64,000 nt of DNA from Clostridium sp. OM02-18AC (GTDB taxonomy: Bacteria; Bacillota; Clostridia; Lachnospirales; Lachnospiraceae). The translations under genes were made by a program, and so were the position numbers. Numbering within the stretch: position 1 is the stretch's first letter; every line of letters starts with the position of its first letter. The stretch lies in assembly GCF_003481825.1 (NCBI RefSeq), contig NZ_QULW01000003.1, forward strand, positions 166,434 through 230,433, in the 5' to 3' direction. This document shows, in pieces, positions 8,921 through 17,594 of the stretch. The notes under the pieces are model-generated. The model saw only the letters and a program-made list of their open reading frames with translations, was not told where the DNA came from and ran no database searches.

Positions 8921-10365
8921 TCATATTTTTTTGTGCATTTTAGTCAAGTAATGGGTGCGTTTCTGCTGATACATAGCCTGATCCGCCCGTTGAATCAGTT
9001 CATCAAGGTCTACCTGTCCGTGTTGTGCCGGAACACGCACAATTCCAAAACTGAAATTTTTCTCATATGGTTTTTCAGATTGCTTTGCAAAATCGTGCTG
9101 GATCCAGTACATTTTGCTGTATGCGACTTCTTTGGGGCAGTCTTTCAGGATAATGCAGAATTCATCGCCTCCAAGCCGCGCGAACAGATCATTCTCCCGC
9201 GTAATTTTCTTCACAGATTCCACAAAATGGCGGAGATACCAGTCTCCCTCACTATGCCCATAATTGTCGTTGACATACTTCAAATGATCCAGATCGCAGT
9301 AACAAAGCACCAGTTCCGTTTCTGACTGCAGCATCTGCTCTGCTTTCCGCTGAAAATAATAGCGGTTTCCAACCTGGGTCAGCGGATCAATGGATGCCTG
9401 CTGTTTTTCCTGCTGTGCCTCTTCGATCAGGAACCCTTCCCGCTGTTTTAACTGCTCTGTCATTGTGTTAAAAGCTTCCGAGAATTCCCCCAGATATGAT
9501 ACTTTCTGGGAATAATCTCCTTTGGCTACCTGCTTTGCCTGCCATGTCAGATGATTTAAGTTTGCATGGATATTCTTCAGGTTTTCACAAAGGAAATTGT
9601 CCCGTCCCGGCGTCTCCACGGAAAGAATTCCATTCGACAAAGCAGCGGAATACGCTTTCATCTCCTGCACTGCATGGTCCAGATACTTAAGACCCATGCC
9701 CAGCTTTTGAAATGGTTCATCCAGTTTTTCGAGTTCCAGCTTCTGCGGTTTCGCATCATACAGGATCTTTCCGCCAGGATCTGCCGTTCTTCCTCATGAT
9801 CACTCCGGATCGTAAAGCGATAAACTACAGAGCCTTCCTTTTTACGAAGCTTTAAAAGCTTCTTCTGATCTTTGAGTGACACAATCACATGCGTCTGCCC
9901 GGCACGAAGTTTTTCCCTTGCCGCATCAAAATTCTCACATCCAAACAGGCGCAGCGCTTCCCGGTTGATCTGAAGAAGATTACGTCCCGGCACAGTATAA
10001 GCCATAACGCCGCAATTAATCTGATCCAGAAGGATCTTGACAAAACTATTCTGATACTGGAGTGTATCTGACAATGCTTTTTTATCGTGTTCCAATGATT
10101 CTGTTTTTTCTTTGTTTTGTTTTTCCGTATCCCGGTATGTATTTTTCAGATCCTGCAGCTGTTCCTGCTCCCGGCGTTTTTGCTCATCGATAACCTGATA
10201 GGTATAAAGTACCTTCTGGACATTTCCTGTCTGATCCCGTTCCGCTTCAATAAACTTTCCGCGGTTCCAGCCCGATATAACCACCTGGTAGTAAGTGTCC
10301 AGACAGACTTTGCCATTCATGCGTCCAGACAAGGTCGACAGATTGGTAAAATCCATATACACCAT
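8921..10365 (-). pseudogene. PAS-coiled-coil-GGDEF diguanylate cyclase, split by a frameshift
   Basis: Two overlapping reading frames make up one protein. The upstream part (10365 to about 9780) holds a PAS-like fold and a long Glu/Lys/Gln coiled coil followed by a second PAS-like region. The downstream part (to 8921) holds a coiled coil and an intact GGDEF domain with RLGGDEFCIIL and the I-site region before it. The frame changes near 9775-9785: upstream of the ATG at 9697 the downstream frame stays open with sensible sequence (ILYDAKPQKLELEKLDEPF), which the other frame garbles. The N-terminus also looks short because a TAA lies just upstream of 10365. This may be a pseudogene or a sequencing error. 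The GGDEF half could still be expressed alone. Confidence 0.75.
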
Positions 10366-10545
10366 TATATCGTTTTACGACAAAAATATCTATAAAATGG
10401 ACAAATTATTTTTTACACATTCTAATATTTTGTGATTCTTATCAGAATGATTGTATTATAAACAAAATTCATGTATAATATTTGCAGCGAATTTCTGTAT
10501 TTGTTAAAAACATAACTTATTCAAACAGTAAAGAGGGATGAAACT

Positions 10546-11280
10546 ATGACGGAGGCGGAACTTGATTATAAAAAGAGACTGCGCAGCATGGATGATATTC
10601 TTCATCAGATTTCCCGCATGGATCTTGCAGAGAACAAAGAAGGGCTCTCCGATACCATTCCAAGTCTCCTGAAATCCATCGGGAACTACACCTGTGCAGA
10701 CCGGTTCTATCTTTATTGAATGGGCCACAAAGGAACATCTTGCGCTCAGCAATACTTATGAATGGTGTGCTCCCGGTATAAAACCGGAAATCGATAACCT
10801 GCAGAATATCCCGATCAGCCTCATGCCATCCTGAATGAACACATTCTGGAAACAGGAAACCGTTATCATTCATGAACTGGAAGAAATTGCCGGCAAATAT
10901 CCACAGGAATATGATTTTCTGAAACCGCAGGGTATTATTTCAGAAAAAACTTTTCGATGACTTTTCCCAGGAACTTTCCGATGCCAGAACCAAATACAAA
11001 GGTACCAGTCTCGGTATGGCCATCACCAAACGATACGTTGAACTTATGAATGGACAATCCGGTCCATACCTTTGATCTGATCCTGATGGATATCATGATG
11101 CCGGAAATGGACGGCTACACTGCCACAAAATCCATCCGCACACTGTCAGACCGGCAGACGGCAAATGCATTCACGGAAGACATTCAGGCATCCATCCGGG
11201 CAGGCATGAACGACCACATTCCAAAACCGATTATTATGAAGCAGGTGGTAAAAGTCATTGCCAAAAATATCAGGCAGTAA
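10546..11280 (+). pseudogene. Remnant of a hybrid sensor histidine kinase / response regulator
   Basis: Pieces of a large signalling protein are in different frames with deletions between them. The piece at 10546 (ATG after GAGGG) reads into a GAF-like sensor start and stops at 10717; a second piece follows in another frame; near 10960-11060 an ATPase-domain remnant (TSLGMAITKRYVELMNGQS) is readable; and 11050-11280 encodes a receiver domain with the phosphoacceptor region DLILMDIMMPEMDGYTA and a C-terminal KPI lysine motif. It is the only plus-strand gene relic in the left part and lies divergent from the broken GGDEF gene. The 180 bp between them are AT-rich with no other feature. Confidence 0.8.
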
Positions 11281-11322
11281 TCAACCAAACGATTCCGGAG
11301 CGCACCGCAAATATAAGAGCAT

Positions 11323-11355
11323 AAAAAAAGCAGGCATCTTTTCAGCCTGCTTTTC
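11323..11355. terminator. Bidirectional intrinsic terminator
   Basis: A-run, then GCAGGC, a 9-nt loop, GCCTGC and a T-run, so it can work on both strands. It sits between the plus-strand kinase remnant (ends 11280) and the minus-strand pxpA (ends 11468), as expected for convergent transcription units. Confidence 0.85.
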
Positions 11356-11467
11356 TCATGCTCTTCTTATTCTCTTCTTATCTTCTGTGTTTGGTTTCTG
11401 TTAGCACAAACATATCCAACACCATTTTCCGTTTCTTTATAGCATTTTTATAGCATCTTGCCTACTT

Positions 11468-12235
11468 TTACAGCATCTCTGCAAGCGGACAGATTTTGAT
11501 TTCTTCTTTTGTAAATGCCTCGCGGATCTTGGCAACAAAGGCAAGTGCGTTTGCACCGTCTCCGTGTACACAGATGGAATCAGCTTTCAGGGAAATATCT
11601 TTTCCGGTGATACTCGTTACTTTCTGCTCTTTTACCATGCGGATGACACGGGCGATCGCCTCATTTTCATCGGTGATCATTGCGCCCTCTTTGGTTCTGC
11701 TTACCAGGCTGCCGTCTTCTTCATAGGCACGGTCAGCAAACACCTCGGATGCTGCACGCAGACCGCAATCCTGTGCCGCACGGATCATCTCACTCCCGGA
11801 AAGAGCCATCAGGATCAGTTCCGGATCATACTCTGCGATTGCCTCACAGATACCACGCGCCAGCTTGTAATCCTTTGCCGCCATATTATAAAATGCGCCG
11901 TGCGGTTTTACATGCTGCATTTTCGCACCGGATGCCTTGCAGAACGCATCCAGGGCACCCATCTGGTAAAGTGTATACGCTTTCGCCTCTGCCGGAGACA
12001 CATTCATATTCCGACGTCCAAATCCCATCAGATCCGGATATCCCGGATGCGCACCAACGCGAATGCCTGCCCCGTTTGCCATCTCGATCGTTTTCTTCAT
12101 CACCACCGGATCAGATGCGTGAAATCCACATGCCACATTCGCGGACGTGATCAGCGGGATTACTTTATCATCCATACCAAGGGTGTAACGTCCAAAGCTT
12201 TCGCCCAAATCACTGTTTAAATCTACACAATACAT
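11468..12235 (-). CDS. pxpA: 5-oxoprolinase subunit A (LamB/YcsF family)
   Basis: Subunit of the prokaryotic ATP-dependent 5-oxoprolinase (PxpABC), which opens pyroglutamate to glutamate. 255 residues, full length. The N-terminal family motif DLNSDLGESFGRY and the ANVACGFHASDP block are present, then VGAHPGYPDLMGFGRR and VKPHGAFYN, all typical of LamB/YcsF. It is the last gene of the operon that starts with the NRAMP-like transporter; accC lies 22 bp upstream. Confidence 0.92.
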   Translation of the reverse strand: MYCVDLNSDLGESFGRYTLGMDDKVIPLITSANVACGFHASDPVVMKKTIEMANGAGIRVGAHPGYPDLMGFGRRNMNVSPAEAKAYTLYQMGALDAFCKASGAKMQHVKPHGAFYNMAAKDYKLARGICEAIAEYDPELILMALSGSEMIRAAQDCGLRAASEVFADRAYEEDGSLVSRTKEGAMITDENEAIARVIRMVKEQKVTSITGKDISLKADSICVHGDGANALAFVAKIREAFTKEEIKICPLAEML

Positions 12236-12257
12236 TGGTAGTTCCTCCTGTCATGAC

Positions 12258-13604
12258 TTATTTGATATGCATTGCCGTTTCAATAAACCCGGTATCTGCT
12301 TTTCCTTCCGCAAAGACCGGATGGCGCATGATCTGATACTGGAAATCCAGATTTGTCTCCACGCCGATCACAAGCATCTCATTGAGTGCAGAGCGCATCT
12401 TCATCAGTGCGGCTTCTCTTGTCGGAGCATGCACGATTACCTTTGCGATCATGGAATCATACTCTGACGGAATCTCATACCCCGTATACAGGCCGGTATC
12501 TACACGGACACCATTTCCGGCCGGCAGATGCAGATGTCTCACCACACCAGGACTCGGCATAAAGTTCTTTTCCGGAATCTCCGCGTTGATTCTGCACTCG
12601 ATCGCATGACCGCGCGGACGTACCTCCTCCTGAGTAAAACTAAGCGGCTCTCCCATGGCTACCCGGATCTGCTCGATGATCAGATCCGTTCCCGTCACCA
12701 TTTCCGTAACACCGTGCTCTACCTGGATTCTCGTGTTCATCTCCATAAAATAGAAATGTCCTGTTGGATCCACGATGAATTCGATGGTTCCCGCATTCGT
12801 GTAATGCACCGTCTTCGCCGCAAGGATCGCGCAGCGGTTCATCTCGGCACGCATCTCGTCCGTAACCGCCGGTGACGGAGACTCCTCGATCAGTTTCTGG
12901 TGATTTCTCTGCACGGAACAATCACGGTCTCCGAGCGCAACCACATTTCCAAAGGAATCTGCCATGATCTGGATTTCGACATGGCGTGGATTCTGGACAA
13001 ACCGCTCAATGTACATCGTGTCATCGCCAAAAGCATTTGCGGATTCCCGCTGGGCAACGCCAAACTGGAACTCAAACTCATCGTCCGACATGGCAACACG
13101 CATGCCTTTTCCGCCTCCGCCAGAAGATGCTTTGATCATAACCGGATATCCAATTTCTTTTGCCAGCTGTTTTCCGACCTCCGCATCGTAAACCGGCTCC
13201 CTGGTTCCAGGAACTACCGGAACCCCGGCATCCATCATCGTCTTTCTCGCATGAGATTTATTTCCCATACGGTCAATAACCTCTGCATCAGGCCCAATGA
13301 ACGCAATTTCATTTTCCTTGCACCGGCGTACAAATTCACTGTTTTCTGACAAAAAGCCATAACCTGGATGAATGGCATCCGCGCCCGTGTTCTTAGCTGC
13401 CATAATGATCTGATCCATATTTAAATAGTTGTTCTTTGCAGGTCCTTCCCCGATGCAGATTCTCTGGTCAGCAAGCTGAACATGAAGGCTGTTCTGGTCT
13501 TCCTTAGAATAGACCGCAACACTCTGGATTCCCATATTTCTGCACGCCCGGATGATGCGGACCGCAATCTCGCCACGATTGGCAATTAATATTTTTTCAA
13601 ACAT
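12258..13604 (-). CDS. accC: Biotin carboxylase (acetyl-CoA carboxylase type)
   Basis: ATP-grasp enzyme that carboxylates biotin on the carrier protein with ATP and bicarbonate. 448 residues, normal length. N-terminal motif KILIANRGEIAVRIIRACR, glycine-rich ATP loop KASSGGGGKGMR near residue 160, and the catalytic block FIEMNTRIQVEHGVTE (here FMEMNTRIQVEHGVTE) near 285. It follows accB with an 18-bp gap. Because it is embedded among pxp genes, away from accA/accD, it may be a paralog dedicated to this operon rather than the only cellular copy. Confidence 0.92.
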   Translation of the reverse strand: MFEKILIANRGEIAVRIIRACRNMGIQSVAVYSKEDQNSLHVQLADQRICIGEGPAKNNYLNMDQIIMAAKNTGADAIHPGYGFLSENSEFVRRCKENEIAFIGPDAEVIDRMGNKSHARKTMMDAGVPVVPGTREPVYDAEVGKQLAKEIGYPVMIKASSGGGGKGMRVAMSDDEFEFQFGVAQRESANAFGDDTMYIERFVQNPRHVEIQIMADSFGNVVALGDRDCSVQRNHQKLIEESPSPAVTDEMRAEMNRCAILAAKTVHYTNAGTIEFIVDPTGHFYFMEMNTRIQVEHGVTEMVTGTDLIIEQIRVAMGEPLSFTQEEVRPRGHAIECRINAEIPEKNFMPSPGVVRHLHLPAGNGVRVDTGLYTGYEIPSEYDSMIAKVIVHAPTREAALMKMRSALNEMLVIGVETNLDFQYQIMRHPVFAEGKADTGFIETAMHIK

Positions 13605-13622
13605 CGGCCGCTCCTCCTGCTC

Positions 13623-14066
13623 TTATAATCTCTTTACGCGGAACAGTGGCTGACCATATTCCACTTTCTGCTCATTGCTTACAAGAACAGCCTCGATCTC
13701 ACAATCGAATTCACACTGGATCTCATTCATCAGCTTCATGGCCTCAAGGATACATACAGTCTGGCCATTTTTCACATGGTCACCGACTCTTACGAAAGCC
13801 GGGATGTCCGGACCTGATGCAGAATAAAACGTTCCGACGATCGGTGCGAGAATCAGCTCGATGTCATCGTTCTCCTCCTCTTTCTCTTCTGCAGCAGTCT
13901 GCGGTGCAGCTGCCAGAGCCGGAGCTGCCGGAAGTCCTGCCGTGATCACCGGCGGATGGGTCAGCTTGCTCATCGTAATCTTTGTATCTCCATCCTTAAT
14001 GGAAAACTCCGTCAGGGAAGAATTCTCAATAATTTTTACCAGTCCTTCAATCTTCTCTAAATCCAT
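13623..14066 (-). CDS. accB: Biotin carboxyl carrier protein
   Basis: 147-residue carrier with a C-terminal biotinyl domain; the biotinylation motif EAMKLMNE is near residue 110, with Lys as the attachment site. The N-terminal part has a short region (KIIENSSLTEFSIKDGDTKI) typical of AccB, then an Ala/Pro-rich flexible linker (AAPALAAAPQTAAEEKEE). It is directly followed by accC and preceded by pxpC. Confidence 0.92.
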   Translation of the reverse strand: MDLEKIEGLVKIIENSSLTEFSIKDGDTKITMSKLTHPPVITAGLPAAPALAAAPQTAAEEKEEENDDIELILAPIVGTFYSASGPDIPAFVRVGDHVKNGQTVCILEAMKLMNEIQCEFDCEIEAVLVSNEQKVEYGQPLFRVKRL

Positions 14067-14105
14067 ATGAATAATCTCCTTATCCTTCTATTCGCTATCC
14101 TATTT

Positions 14106-15113
14106 TTAATCCGGAAACAGTCGTCTGAGACGTTTTGCAACCTGTCTGCATTCCAGAACTTCCTTACACGGTTTATGGATCTGTGCACGCATCGCCATAT
14201 AACTCTTTTCTTCTTCCTTGTACAACCGCTGGGCTTCTTCAACGGAAACTTCCTGGAAGCGGATCTTATGATCTGTCTTTCTCTGCACCAGTTTCGGAAT
14301 GTCCACACTGATGACAGTCGCAATCTTTGCATACCCACCGGTTGTCTGACGGTCTGCAAGCAAAATGATCGGTTTTCCATGGGACGGAACCTGAATCGAT
14401 CCAAGTGCAATTCCTTCTGAAATAATATCTGACGTTGTCTTCGGCGCAATGAACGGTCCTTCCAGCCTGCATCCCATGCGGTCAAAATCACTCGTTACGG
14501 TATACTCTTCATGCAGGAAATTGTGAATTCCCTGCTTGCTGAACATGTGATTCTGCGGTCCCATCACAACACGCAGCATAACACTTTCCTGATCAAATTC
14601 GTGAATGTTCAGTTTTCTGGAAAGGAAGAACGGAAGATAATTTCTCTTAATACGGAAACTGATATAATCACCCTCCAGCAGTTTTCTTCCCTTAAATCCG
14701 CCAATCTTACTCTTTAAGCTTGTGCAGCGGCTTCCCATCACTACCGGAATTCTCAGGTAGCCAGAGAAAGAAATATAGCCGCGGCTTCCAGATCTTGCGC
14801 TTCCGAATTTTAAGATATCTCCTTTATTCATGTAAAGAGCGGTATACATTGGCACCGGCTCTCCATTCACCTCTGGCTGGAAATCTCCACCGGTGATCGC
14901 AATGATCGAAGCCGATGTGAACTCCAGAGTTGGACCGATCAGCGTAAATTCCAGAACCGCTTCATTCTCTGGATTATCGATCAGAAGATTTGCTATTTTA
15001 AACGAGCGGACATCCATTACCCCCGAAACACCGAATCCCTGGCTCTGATAGCCGCTTCGTCCAAGGTCCTGAACGGTTGTAAGCAGTCCCGCTTTTAATA
15101 TACGGATTCCCAT
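14106..15113 (-). CDS. pxpC: 5-oxoprolinase subunit C / biotin-dependent carboxyltransferase family (KipA)
   Basis: Cyclophilin-like AHS2-domain protein, one of the three subunits of prokaryotic 5-oxoprolinase; KipA in Bacillus. About 335 residues. N-terminal motif GLLTTVQDLGRSGYQSQGF and the later block ILLADRQTTGGYAKIATV are diagnostic. The start at 15113 was chosen because it follows GAGGTG and the pxpB stop by only a base or two; an ATG 4 codons upstream would overlap pxpB. The fold is shared with the C-terminal part of urea carboxylase, which is relevant given the adjacent accB/accC. Confidence 0.92.
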   Translation of the reverse strand: MGIRILKAGLLTTVQDLGRSGYQSQGFGVSGVMDVRSFKIANLLIDNPENEAVLEFTLIGPTLEFTSASIIAITGGDFQPEVNGEPVPMYTALYMNKGDILKFGSARSGSRGYISFSGYLRIPVVMGSRCTSLKSKIGGFKGRKLLEGDYISFRIKRNYLPFFLSRKLNIHEFDQESVMLRVVMGPQNHMFSKQGIHNFLHEEYTVTSDFDRMGCRLEGPFIAPKTTSDIISEGIALGSIQVPSHGKPIILLADRQTTGGYAKIATVISVDIPKLVQRKTDHKIRFQEVSVEEAQRLYKEEEKSYMAMRAQIHKPCKEVLECRQVAKRLRRLFPD

Positions 15114-15114
15114 A

Positions 15115-15843
15115 TTACACCTCACCTTCGCGAACCGTGCACTTATATTCTCCCAAATCGACCAGTTCTTTGATTCGCAGATATTCTTCTTCGTCTACCG
15201 GAACAAAGCGGATATAATCTCCCGCTTCAACCAAAATCGGGACCGCCCGCTCCGGATCATAAGTCTTTACCGGTGTCATTCCCATAAGCTGCCATCCGCC
15301 AGGGGACTCCATCGGATAAATACCGGTCTGGGAACCGCCGATTCCCACACTTCCGGCTTCAATCTTAATTCTTGGAGTAGCCAGTCTCGGCGTATGCAGC
15401 CTTTCATCCAGACCACCAAGGTAACAGAATCCCGGAAGAAAACCAAGCATATAGATCAGATAATCCTTGGAACTATGTAAAGCAATGACTTCATCCTCCG
15501 TCATACCTGCATGTTCTGCAATATAAGAAAGATCCGGACCATATTTTCCACCATAACAGACCGGAATTTCATAAATCTTCTTTTTCCCAGTCCCCGCCTT
15601 TGTCTCAACCTTCAAAAGCGTTTTCATCCGCTTTGTAATCTCACTGTAAGAAATAACACGCGGATCATAATTGATCAGCAGCGAGCAAAATGCAGGGATC
15701 ACATCCTGAACACCTTCAATATGCTGTTCCCGCATCAGCTGAACTGTTGCTTTGATCTTTTGATTGATTTCGGGATTGATTTCATTGCCGAACTGAATCA
15801 GCAGCGAACTGTCTCCCGCTGTCAAAATATTAATTTCAGCCAT
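15115..15843 (-). CDS. pxpB: 5-oxoprolinase subunit B (KipI family, AHS1 domain)
   Basis: Partner of PxpC; in Bacillus KipI was described as an inhibitor of kinase KinA, while the conserved role is pyroglutamate hydrolysis. 242 residues. Motifs seen: AGDSSLLIQFG near the N-terminus, then GFLPGFCYLGGLDERLHTPR and GIYPMESPGGWQLMG, which are typical of AHS1. It lies immediately before pxpC with coupled translation and 220 bp after the transporter gene. Confidence 0.92.
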   Translation of the reverse strand: MAEINILTAGDSSLLIQFGNEINPEINQKIKATVQLMREQHIEGVQDVIPAFCSLLINYDPRVISYSEITKRMKTLLKVETKAGTGKKKIYEIPVCYGGKYGPDLSYIAEHAGMTEDEVIALHSSKDYLIYMLGFLPGFCYLGGLDERLHTPRLATPRIKIEAGSVGIGGSQTGIYPMESPGGWQLMGMTPVKTYDPERAVPILVEAGDYIRFVPVDEEEYLRIKELVDLGEYKCTVREGEV

Positions 15844-15884
15844 ATCTTAAATCTCCTTTTAAAAGGTAGTATCACGTAATCAGA

Positions 15885-15956
15885 AAGGGCCTGTCGCAAA
15901 ATGCAGCTCGATATTTTCAACCTATCGTTATGCGCTTCATTTTGCTGCAGTCCCTT
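15885..15956. repeat. Long imperfect inverted repeat between the NRAMP and pxpB genes
   Basis: Arms of 19 nt (15885-15903 and 15938-15956) match at about 16 of 19 positions around a 34-nt loop. No T-run follows on the minus strand, so a simple terminator is unlikely. It could be an internal regulatory or RNA-processing hairpin in the operon, or a small MITE-like relic. The remainder of 15844-16063 shows nothing else. Confidence 0.5.
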
Positions 15957-16063
15957 CTGTTTTTATATTTCATTTGAAGCAAACGTCATAACGCGACCAG
16001 TAATTCATAATCCCAGCCCGTGTGATGGTCGCTCACATTTCGCCAAATGACCGATACACTGCA

Positions 16064-17269
16064 CTAGAACAGTCCGCCCATCTTTGTTACAAACGTCGGA
16101 ATACCCATATATGCGGATAAGATCACAACAATAATTCCAAGAATCAGAAGGACTGTCGGATGATGATAATCCTGTCCCATGATCGACTTCATCTGAGAAG
16201 CAATCAGGCAGATACCAAGGGTAATCGGAAGGATCAGTCCATTAAATGCACCTGCAACAACCAACAGGGTTGCCGGATTTCCAAGAATGATCATAACTGC
16301 AGTAGAAACTACAATAAACGCGATGATCAAGGCATTTTCGTTCTTCTCAATCGACTTATTGAATGTCTTTAAGAAAGATACGGATGTGTAAGCTGCGCCA
16401 ATGATCGAGGTAACTGCTGCACATAAAAGCACAAGTCCTGCAAAACGATATCCAATCTCACCTGCGCCCTGTTTGAACGCGCTTGCAGCCGGGTTGGATG
16501 CGTCAAGCTCCACACCGGCCTTGGAAACAACACCAAGTACAGCAAGGAACAGGAAAATACGAACAATTGTTGCAATCGTAATGCCCATAACGGAACTTCT
16601 GTTTACTTCTTTTAAGTTTTCCTCGCCGGTAATACCTGCATCAATCAGTCTGTGTGCACCCGCAAAGGTTATGTAACCACCAACGGTTCCGCCCATCAGG
16701 GTAAGGATTGCCGGGAATAACGGCTGAATACCGGTTGACGGAGCAAATGTATTTTTCAGAGCATCTCCTACCGGAGGTTTTACTACAATAATTACAATAA
16801 AGATAACCGCGATCATGATCGCTCCAAGTACCTTCGTCAGCGTATCCATGGCTGCTTTTGCATTTTTAAATAAGAAAACCATGATTGCAATCGCTGCTGC
16901 AATGACGTAACCCACTGTGGTCGGAATCCCAAGCAACGTATTCAAGCCTAATGCGCCACCGCCAACGTTACCAATGTTGAAAACAAGTCCACCAAGAACG
17001 ATCATAAATGATACAAAATATCCAAGTCCCGGAAGAACTTTATTTGCGACATCCTGTCCACGTAGGCCTGTAATACAAAGGACACGCCAGATATTAATCT
17101 GTGCGATTGCCGCGAGGATGATCGATACCAGAATGACAAAGCCAAAACTGCCCTGATACTGACCCGTAAATGTGGATGTCTGAGTAAGGAAACCTGGTCC
17201 AATTGCAGATGTTGCCATCAAAAATGCTGCTCCCAAGAGCGCGCCGCCGCCTTTTTTCTTTTCACTCAT
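16064..17269 (-). CDS. NRAMP-family transporter (YcsG-like)
   Basis: Integral membrane protein of 401 residues with about eleven hydrophobic helices. The N-terminal helix 1 motif is SAIGPGFLTQTSTFTGQY instead of the metal-binding DPGN of true NRAMP manganese/iron importers, so metal transport is doubtful. Bacillus carries a related gene (ycsG) next to ycsF/kipI/kipA, and here too it heads the pxp operon, so uptake of pyroglutamate or a related substrate is an inference from context. AGGAGG lies just upstream of the ATG. Confidence 0.85.
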   Translation of the reverse strand: MSEKKKGGGALLGAAFLMATSAIGPGFLTQTSTFTGQYQGSFGFVILVSIILAAIAQINIWRVLCITGLRGQDVANKVLPGLGYFVSFMIVLGGLVFNIGNVGGGALGLNTLLGIPTTVGYVIAAAIAIMVFLFKNAKAAMDTLTKVLGAIMIAVIFIVIIVVKPPVGDALKNTFAPSTGIQPLFPAILTLMGGTVGGYITFAGAHRLIDAGITGEENLKEVNRSSVMGITIATIVRIFLFLAVLGVVSKAGVELDASNPAASAFKQGAGEIGYRFAGLVLLCAAVTSIIGAAYTSVSFLKTFNKSIEKNENALIIAFIVVSTAVMIILGNPATLLVVAGAFNGLILPITLGICLIASQMKSIMGQDYHHPTVLLILGIIVVILSAYMGIPTFVTKMGGLF

Positions 17270-17334
17270 ATGAAGTCCTCCTGTCTAATAAAAATTTATG
17301 CAACCAACCGATCGGAAGCCGAGCAGTTACAATC

Positions 17335-17411
17335 CATACAGAAAACACATTCCCAAATTTTTTCTGTATGCGATAAATTGTTTCATAAGATAACTTCAAA
17401 AGTTCTTATGA
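17335..17411 (-). promoter_or_regulatory. Two palindromes upstream of the NRAMP-pxp operon (candidate operators)
   Basis: First: perfect 11-bp arms CATACAGAAAA / TTTTCTGTATG at 17335-17345 and 17360-17370. Second: TCATAAGA / TCTTATGA at 17383-17390 and 17404-17411, extended inward by ACTT/AAGT. They lie 65-140 bp upstream of the start codon on the transcribed strand, where a promoter is expected. No regulator gene is adjacent. The rest of 17270-17594 is AT-rich and holds nothing else before the array. Confidence 0.45.
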
Positions 17412-17594
17412 TACAAAAAAAGGGCAGACAAATCTTGCTTTAAAAGCGCCGTTGCCTTCCCATTGCAGACAGTATACGCCACATTTTCTGAAAATGCAAC
17501 TAAAATCTTTATTTTTTTAATTTTACATTGAGTTGTATTTCTTTTTGCGCGCGTCCGAAGTTTTTCTTTTGTTTAAAACTTATGTTTTTTAAGT

